Assembly: GCF_003259745.1 (NCBI RefSeq)
Contig: NZ_QLMC01000006.1
Span: forward strand, 272,731 to 336,730
Length of the DNA stretch: 64,000 nucleotides
Direction of reading: 5' to 3'
Source of the DNA: Larkinella arboricola
Lineage (GTDB): Bacteria; Bacteroidota; Bacteroidia; Cytophagales; Spirosomataceae
In this document: piece by piece, positions 60,160-64,000 of the stretch
Layout: each line of letters opens with the position of its first letter
Numbering within the stretch: position 1 is the first letter of the stretch
The notes under the pieces: generated by a model
The model's database searches: none
The model's input: the letters and a program-made list of their open reading frames with translations, nothing else
Told to the model about the DNA's origin: nothing
Translations under genes and position numbers: made by a program

Positions 60160-60882
60160 TTAGGGTAAAATCCGATGCGTTAGGCCGCGTTGGTACGCAT
60201 CAAGTCGCGTGAAACCTTCGGCATACCGGCACCCGGCCCCCAGCCCCCGGAAGCGGGCCTGAACCTCAACCATGCCGAGCAGATCGGTATTTGCCAGTTC
60301 CTGCATGGCCACCACCTGCGACCGGTGGCAGGCCAGCATCTGCATTTTGATTTCAAAAACCGCGGTGATGTCTACATATTCAGTTGGTAGAAAACCAATC
60401 CCTCCCAGATTATCCATGTAATAGACCTGTGCCTGTCCAAACCGGCAAGCCGGGCGTTGCTGGTTGGGAATGTGGGGCAGCCCTTTCTGAAAATAGGAAT
60501 CGAAAACCAGTTGCCCGACGTACCGATGGTCCGGGTGGTAATCGTTGGGCGAGTGCGTGAAAATCACGTCTGGATCAGCTTCGCGCAAAATGTCGATCAT
60601 GATTCGGCGTTGCTCCTGATTCGGAAAAACGTGCTCGTCGTCAATACCCGCCCAAATGAGTTTCGCTCCCAAAATAGCCGCAGCTTCCCGGGTTTCTTTT
60701 TCCCGAATAAAGGCCAATTCAGCCGGTGGAATCTGGGCGTCTCCCATATTTCCGCTCGTGAATACGGCAATTGTAACCGTGTGCCCGGCCTGGGAATACC
60801 GCGCTAGTGTTCCTGCACAGAGGATTTCGACATCATCGGGATGGGCGGCTACACAAAGGATGTTCATCGGTTTTTGTTCCAT
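60160..60882 (-). CDS. PIG-L (LmbE)-type zinc deacetylase
   Basis: 240 residues with the zinc motif VAAHPDDVEILCAGTLARYS (His14, Asp16, Asp17) and YHPDHRYVGQLVF (second His near 119). Family members remove N-acetyl groups from sugar conjugates. No signal peptide, so cytoplasmic. Its ATG overlaps the RraA stop by one base (TAATG), so they are coupled. A deacetylase in this catabolic operon suggests that an N-acyl or O-acyl sugar is among the substrates. Confidence 0.88.
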   Translation of the reverse strand: MEQKPMNILCVAAHPDDVEILCAGTLARYSQAGHTVTIAVFTSGNMGDAQIPPAELAFIREKETREAAAILGAKLIWAGIDDEHVFPNQEQRRIMIDILREADPDVIFTHSPNDYHPDHRYVGQLVFDSYFQKGLPHIPNQQRPACRFGQAQVYYMDNLGGIGFLPTEYVDITAVFEIKMQMLACHRSQVVAMQELANTDLLGMVEVQARFRGLGAGCRYAEGFTRLDAYQRGLTHRILP

Positions 60883-61562
60883 TACAACACCCCATACCGG
60901 TCAAAAACCGTTCGCAACGAGTCCCCGTTCAGCAAATCGATCCGCGATTGATTTTCTTTTGTCACTTTCTCATAGGCCTGCAAAAGTACCTCATCTTCAA
61001 GCCCTTGAGGAATAACCACAATTCCGTCAAAATCTGAAAAAATTAGCTCGTGGGGATGAACCAGTACATCTCCACAGCGTACGGGTACGTCATAGGCCAT
61101 CACCCGCCCTCGACCCAGGCTATCCAGCGGACGAATACCGCCGTAGAAGACCGGAAAATCCATTGCCATGATTTTACGGCAGTCACGAATCATGCTGTCA
61201 CAAATACAGCCTGTGGCGCCATTTCGTTTGGCGATGGTACTCATTAACTCCCCCCAGGGCGCGTTGGTACCGGCGGGGTCGGTCGAATGCACCACAACAT
61301 CCCCTTTACCCAGTGCGTCCATGGCTTCAATTTCCAATCCGTACGGATCGTCCATGACGTAGTCGGTATCCATCCAACGGAACGTCCGCGCCCGGCCAAC
61401 AATAACGCAGTTTTCCGGATCCAGCGGGCGGAGACGATGGTGCATGGCCTGATTCCGGTAGCCCATACTGTCCAGCACATCACACACCACTGGAACATAC
61501 AGGTTCTCCCTGATCCAGTTGAACCGTTCCTCGTCCGTAATAAAGTTCAAGGTAGTTTCCAT
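60882..61562 (-). CDS. RraA-family protein (4-hydroxy-2-oxo acid aldolase-like)
   Basis: 226 residues from ATG 61562 (METTLNFITDEERFNWIREN); the longer frame overlaps the upstream gene and is not preferred. The RraA/HMG-aldolase fold is visible: VPVVCDVLDSMGYRNQAMHH, KGDVVVHSTDPAGTNAPWGE, LMSTIAKRNGATGCICDSMI with Arg in RDCRKIMAMDFPVF (the family catalytic Arg and Asp in GAVVDGxxRD-like CICDSMIRD) and DVLVHPHELIFSDFDGIVVI. Such proteins cleave 4-hydroxy-2-oxo acids to pyruvate plus an aldehyde with a divalent metal, or inhibit RNase E in other groups. Operon context favours aldolase. Confidence 0.85.
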   Translation of the reverse strand: METTLNFITDEERFNWIRENLYVPVVCDVLDSMGYRNQAMHHRLRPLDPENCVIVGRARTFRWMDTDYVMDDPYGLEIEAMDALGKGDVVVHSTDPAGTNAPWGELMSTIAKRNGATGCICDSMIRDCRKIMAMDFPVFYGGIRPLDSLGRGRVMAYDVPVRCGDVLVHPHELIFSDFDGIVVIPQGLEDEVLLQAYEKVTKENQSRIDLLNGDSLRTVFDRYGVL

Positions 61563-61575
61563 AGTTATAGGCTCA

Positions 61576-62727
61576 TTATAAATTGACACAAAAACGTTTG
61601 ACGGCCTGTTCATCGATTTCGATTCCCAATCCCGGCCCCTGTGGAACGGGGATATACCCTTCGGAGTCCATTTTCACCGGATTCTGAATCACTTCCCGCA
61701 GCATCGGGCTGTCTGAAACATTATATTCCAGAAAAAGCGCCCGGGGCAGCACGGCATTGACATGAAGACTGGCCGCGGTCAGTAGATCCGTCAGCCAGGC
61801 GTGTGGACAAACATCAATACCGGCGTGTTCGGCCTCCCAAATAATTTTCCGAGCCTGCGTAAAGCCCCCGCAGCGCGATAAATCCGGCTGAACCACATCA
61901 ATACCACCCCGGCTGATCAGTTCGCGGAATCCCCAGGCGGTGGCTTCCTGTTCGCCAGCGGCCAGGCGGGTTCGAACACCTGCGGCTTTTACTTTGCCGT
62001 ATCCGTCGTAACATTCGGGGTGCATGAAATCTTCGAGCCAATAGATGTTGTACGGTTCCAGCGCCCGGCACAAATCAATGGCATCGTACGCCGACCGGTT
62101 TACCATCCAGCCCGGATCAATCATCAATTCGACGTCGGGACCGAGTGCTTCACGGGCTGCGGCTACCAGCGCAATATCCAGCTTGCGGTTTTGACCGAAG
62201 ACGCCCCAGCCAAACTTTACCGCCGTAAATCCTTTCTCGAGATAATATTCACAGGATCGACGGATGGCGTCGGGGGTTGGCCGGAAAAGCGTGGATGCAT
62301 AGGCCCGTACCCGGTCGCGCCGGGCACCACCGAGAATTTTGTAGACGGGTCGGCCAATGGCCTTGCCGATCAGGTCGTGGCACGCAATATCGAAGCCGGA
62401 TAAAATCTGCATCGCCACCCCCCGGCGGCCAAAGTAAATCGTACCCCGGTAAATTTTATCCCATAGGCGCTCAACATCAAAAGGGTCTTCACCGATGACC
62501 AGCGCCCGCAATCCTTCAAAAACGCCCGAGCCGCTTTCGGGGGCATTGACCACGGCTACGCCTACGTGCGGGGCCGTTTCCACGTCCGACCAGCCCACCA
62601 GCCCCTCGTCCGTACTGACCTTCAGCAACAGGCAATGTTTTACGCCCCTAGCTTCTTCACTGTCTTCCGGCGCCTGGTATTTATAAGGGGATTCCAGGAT
62701 AAAGGCTTCAACGTCCGTAATTTTCAT
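61576..62727 (-). CDS. Enolase-superfamily (mandelate racemase/MLE) sugar-acid dehydratase-like
   Basis: 383 residues. The capping domain is N-terminal (MKITDVEAFILESPYKYQAP). Barrel residues: GFTAVKFGWG (Lys171; the second Lys of the KxK motif is Gly173), metal acids LMIDPGWM (Asp204), YWLEDFMHP (Glu232), LAAGEQEATAW (Glu259), VVQPDLSRCGG (Asp282) and the base His309 in CPHAWLTD. The His-Asp dyad with one missing Lys fits the dehydratase branch acting on acid sugars. The start is 5 bases after the Zn-dehydrogenase stop. Confidence 0.9.
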   Translation of the reverse strand: MKITDVEAFILESPYKYQAPEDSEEARGVKHCLLLKVSTDEGLVGWSDVETAPHVGVAVVNAPESGSGVFEGLRALVIGEDPFDVERLWDKIYRGTIYFGRRGVAMQILSGFDIACHDLIGKAIGRPVYKILGGARRDRVRAYASTLFRPTPDAIRRSCEYYLEKGFTAVKFGWGVFGQNRKLDIALVAAAREALGPDVELMIDPGWMVNRSAYDAIDLCRALEPYNIYWLEDFMHPECYDGYGKVKAAGVRTRLAAGEQEATAWGFRELISRGGIDVVQPDLSRCGGFTQARKIIWEAEHAGIDVCPHAWLTDLLTAASLHVNAVLPRALFLEYNVSDSPMLREVIQNPVKMDSEGYIPVPQGPGLGIEIDEQAVKRFCVNL

Positions 62728-62732
62728 GCGAT

Positions 62733-63740
62733 CTATTTTTCCAATGTTTCGTCAAAAGTAAGGGCAACTTTCAAGGCCCGATCATGGTGATTTTTAGCCA
62801 GGTCGAAGGCTTTTTCCCACTCTTCAAACCGGACAGTATGGGTGATGATTTCGTGCAGGGCCAGATCAGGATCACTCAGCTTGGTTAGAGCTTCGTCCAG
62901 CCGACTTTCGTCGTTGCAGGCCCCCACAATTTCCAGTTCCGACAGGTGCAGGGAAAACAAATCAAGCGGCACAGGTTGAACCAGCGCACTGAAAACAACG
63001 AGCCGTCCCCGGGGTCGGAGCGCCGACAGGCAAACCGTTGCCGCTTCCGCAGAACTTACGGCCAGTATCGCCACATCGACCGACCGGGTTGCCGGAACAT
63101 CCACGATTTCGACACCCGGTATTTGCTTGAGTCGAAACGGTTCGCGACCCACCACCAGCACCCGGCTGGCCCCGGCCTGAAGCGTCAGTCGCGCAATCAT
63201 GTTTCCGAAGGGCCCGTCTCCCACCACCAGCACCACCCGATTTCGGACATCCCCCGCACGGGCAACGGCCTGTAAACAAACGGAAACCGGCTCCAGCAGC
63301 GCTCCGACCGGGAAAGAAACGTTCGGCGGCAGACCCCTAACCCGGTCGGCACGTTGCACAAAATAGGTTGCAAAAGCGCCGTCACGGTCATAGCCCAGAT
63401 GACCCATATTGGCGCAAAGATGGTCCAGACCCCGGCGGCATTCCGCGCAGGTTCCGCAGGGAACGACGGGATGAGCAGCCACCCGATCACCGGGAAAAAA
63501 CTGGGTAACTTCCGAACCACAGGCCACCACAATTCCGGCGGCTTCGTGTCCCAGCACGCGAGGCAACGGGATCTTAAACGGATTAGTCGCCAGATCGTGC
63601 AAATCTGAAGTACAGATGGTAGCGGCCTGAGTACGAATCAAAACTTCATCCGGTTTGGGTACCGGAACGGGAAGCTCCACGTTAACTAAATTCCCGATTC
63701 CTTGCATTTGCAACCCCTGCATGAGTAAGGGATATTTCAT
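62733..63740 (-). CDS. Zinc-dependent medium-chain alcohol/sugar dehydrogenase
   Basis: 335 residues. Catalytic zinc ligands Cys43 (TICTSDLHDL) and His65/Glu66 (LGHEAAGIVVACGS), structural zinc in CGTCAECRRGLDHLC (Cys95, 98, 101, 109). The Rossmann part starts VVLVVGDGPFGNMIARLTLQ (GDGPFG). Typical substrates are polyols or sugars, giving a ketone or lactone. It overlaps the amidohydrolase stop by 4 bases and precedes the dehydratase gene. Confidence 0.92.
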   Translation of the reverse strand: MKYPLLMQGLQMQGIGNLVNVELPVPVPKPDEVLIRTQAATICTSDLHDLATNPFKIPLPRVLGHEAAGIVVACGSEVTQFFPGDRVAAHPVVPCGTCAECRRGLDHLCANMGHLGYDRDGAFATYFVQRADRVRGLPPNVSFPVGALLEPVSVCLQAVARAGDVRNRVVLVVGDGPFGNMIARLTLQAGASRVLVVGREPFRLKQIPGVEIVDVPATRSVDVAILAVSSAEAATVCLSALRPRGRLVVFSALVQPVPLDLFSLHLSELEIVGACNDESRLDEALTKLSDPDLALHEIITHTVRFEEWEKAFDLAKNHHDRALKVALTFDETLEK

Positions 63741-64000
63741 GATCGGAGGAGTGCGATGGGATGCGGCAGCCCCAAAAGACGAAGACTGTCGCGGTGAATA
63801 ATGCCTTCCAGAACCTCCGACGGAATGGGCGGTAAGCCGCTGGTCCCCAATACCGCGTTGATGCCTCGAACACCGATCAGTGACGAACCCGTAGTGGTAA
63901 ATGGATAATCCGATCCGAAGAGAACTTTCGCGTCCGCCCGGTATTCCACTAAAAGGCGCATGGAATTATAAAACTGCCACGGGCGGTAATACAGGGCGGA
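63737..64000 (-). CDS. Amidohydrolase (metal-dependent, TIM barrel), C-terminal part
   Basis: The reading enters at the window edge (SALYYRPWQFYNSMRLLVEY) and continues with ADAKVLFGSDYPFTTTGSSL, in which the Asp is the usual last metal or catalytic Asp of the family, ending at SEVLEGIIHRDSLRLLGLPH. The gene continues beyond base 64000. The fold is that of amidohydrolase-2 type enzymes (lactonases, decarboxylases). Its stop overlaps the start of the dehydrogenase gene by 4 bases. With the dehydrogenase it could act as a sugar-lactone hydrolase. Confidence 0.8.
   Translation of the reverse strand, partial: SALYYRPWQFYNSMRLLVEYRADAKVLFGSDYPFTTTGSSLIGVRGINAVLGTSGLPPIPSEVLEGIIHRDSLRLLGLPHPIALLRS

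Noticed and set aside
1-64000. tRNA, rRNA, CRISPR arrays, phage genes or replication origins
   Set aside because: I looked for cloverleaf-like ends, array-type spaced repeats and typical phage or origin genes and saw none that I could support by eye; a computed scan would be the proper test.

Overview
The window reads as chromosomal DNA of a free-living, glycan-degrading Bacteroidetes bacterium, most probably a Cytophagales/Spirosoma-type organism. The evidence is direct: two complete sigma/FecR/SusC/SusD modules with secreted enzymes, SusC proteins carrying an N-terminal STN domain, a hybrid two-component sensor with a Reg_prop/Y_Y_Y periplasmic part, lipoprotein signals on the SusD proteins and an almost complete lack of Shine-Dalgarno sequences. 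The species assignment is inference.

Layout. (1) 1-5707, minus strand: a tight operon of two DJ-1/PfpI proteins, a thiamine-diphosphate decarboxylase-like enzyme, two NTF2/SnoaL-fold proteins, a metallo-beta-lactamase-fold hydrolase, a VOC (glyoxalase-fold) protein and a cut-off unknown gene. The set suggests reactive-carbonyl or 2-oxoacid chemistry. (2) 6017-9044: a divergent LytTR response regulator and TPR/HisKA_2 histidine kinase; its promoter shares short palindromic elements with the promoter of operon 1. (3) 9305-11600: a four-gene overlapping cassette (DoxX-like, DUF2071, membrane methyltransferase, small membrane protein). (4) 11687-17500: accessory and largely decayed DNA: frameshifted HTH-antitoxin and PIN-toxin genes, an MFS efflux remnant followed by a frameshifted macrolide phosphotransferase gene, a sulfatase tail and an IS110-type transposase wreck, with two intact alpha/beta hydrolases among them. 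(5) 17600-21835: a large hybrid sensor kinase with no DNA-binding output domain. (6) 22137-37947, minus strand: PUL 1 = ECF sigma, FecR, SusC, SusD, DUF5018-like lipoprotein, metallophosphoesterase, EEP-type phosphodiesterase, PQQ-type sugar dehydrogenase/PKD/cytochrome c/CBM protein, ADP-ribosylglycohydrolase-family protein, Gfo/Idh/MocA oxidoreductase. (7) 38344-45062: AraC and HxlR regulators, small hydrolases, an HExxH protein, a broken SDR and acyltransferase, and an AT-rich DUF4386/Crp pair. (8) 45420-55990, minus strand: PUL 2 = ECF sigma, FecR, SusC, SusD, GH32-like enzyme with an N-terminal LamG-like domain, nucleoside hydrolase. (9) 56166-64000: an orphan ECF sigma factor with a small unknown protein, an AraC regulator, and a minus-strand sugar/sugar-acid catabolic operon (amidohydrolase, Zn-dehydrogenase, enolase-superfamily dehydratase, RraA aldolase-like, PIG-L deacetylase, SLC5 symporter).

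How it works together. Each PUL looks like a trans-envelope signalling unit: SusC binds substrate, its STN domain signals to FecR, and FecR releases the ECF sigma. In both PULs a clear factor-independent terminator lies between the uptake genes and the secreted-enzyme genes, so the enzymes are probably expressed at a fraction of the SusCD level. Within PUL 1 the enzymes suggest phosphoester, N-riboside or sugar oxidation chemistry; PUL 2 pairs two furanosidase-type folds. The last operon can be read as a non-phosphorylative route from sugar to lactone, acid, keto-deoxy acid and pyruvate. No tRNA, rRNA or CRISPR array was seen.
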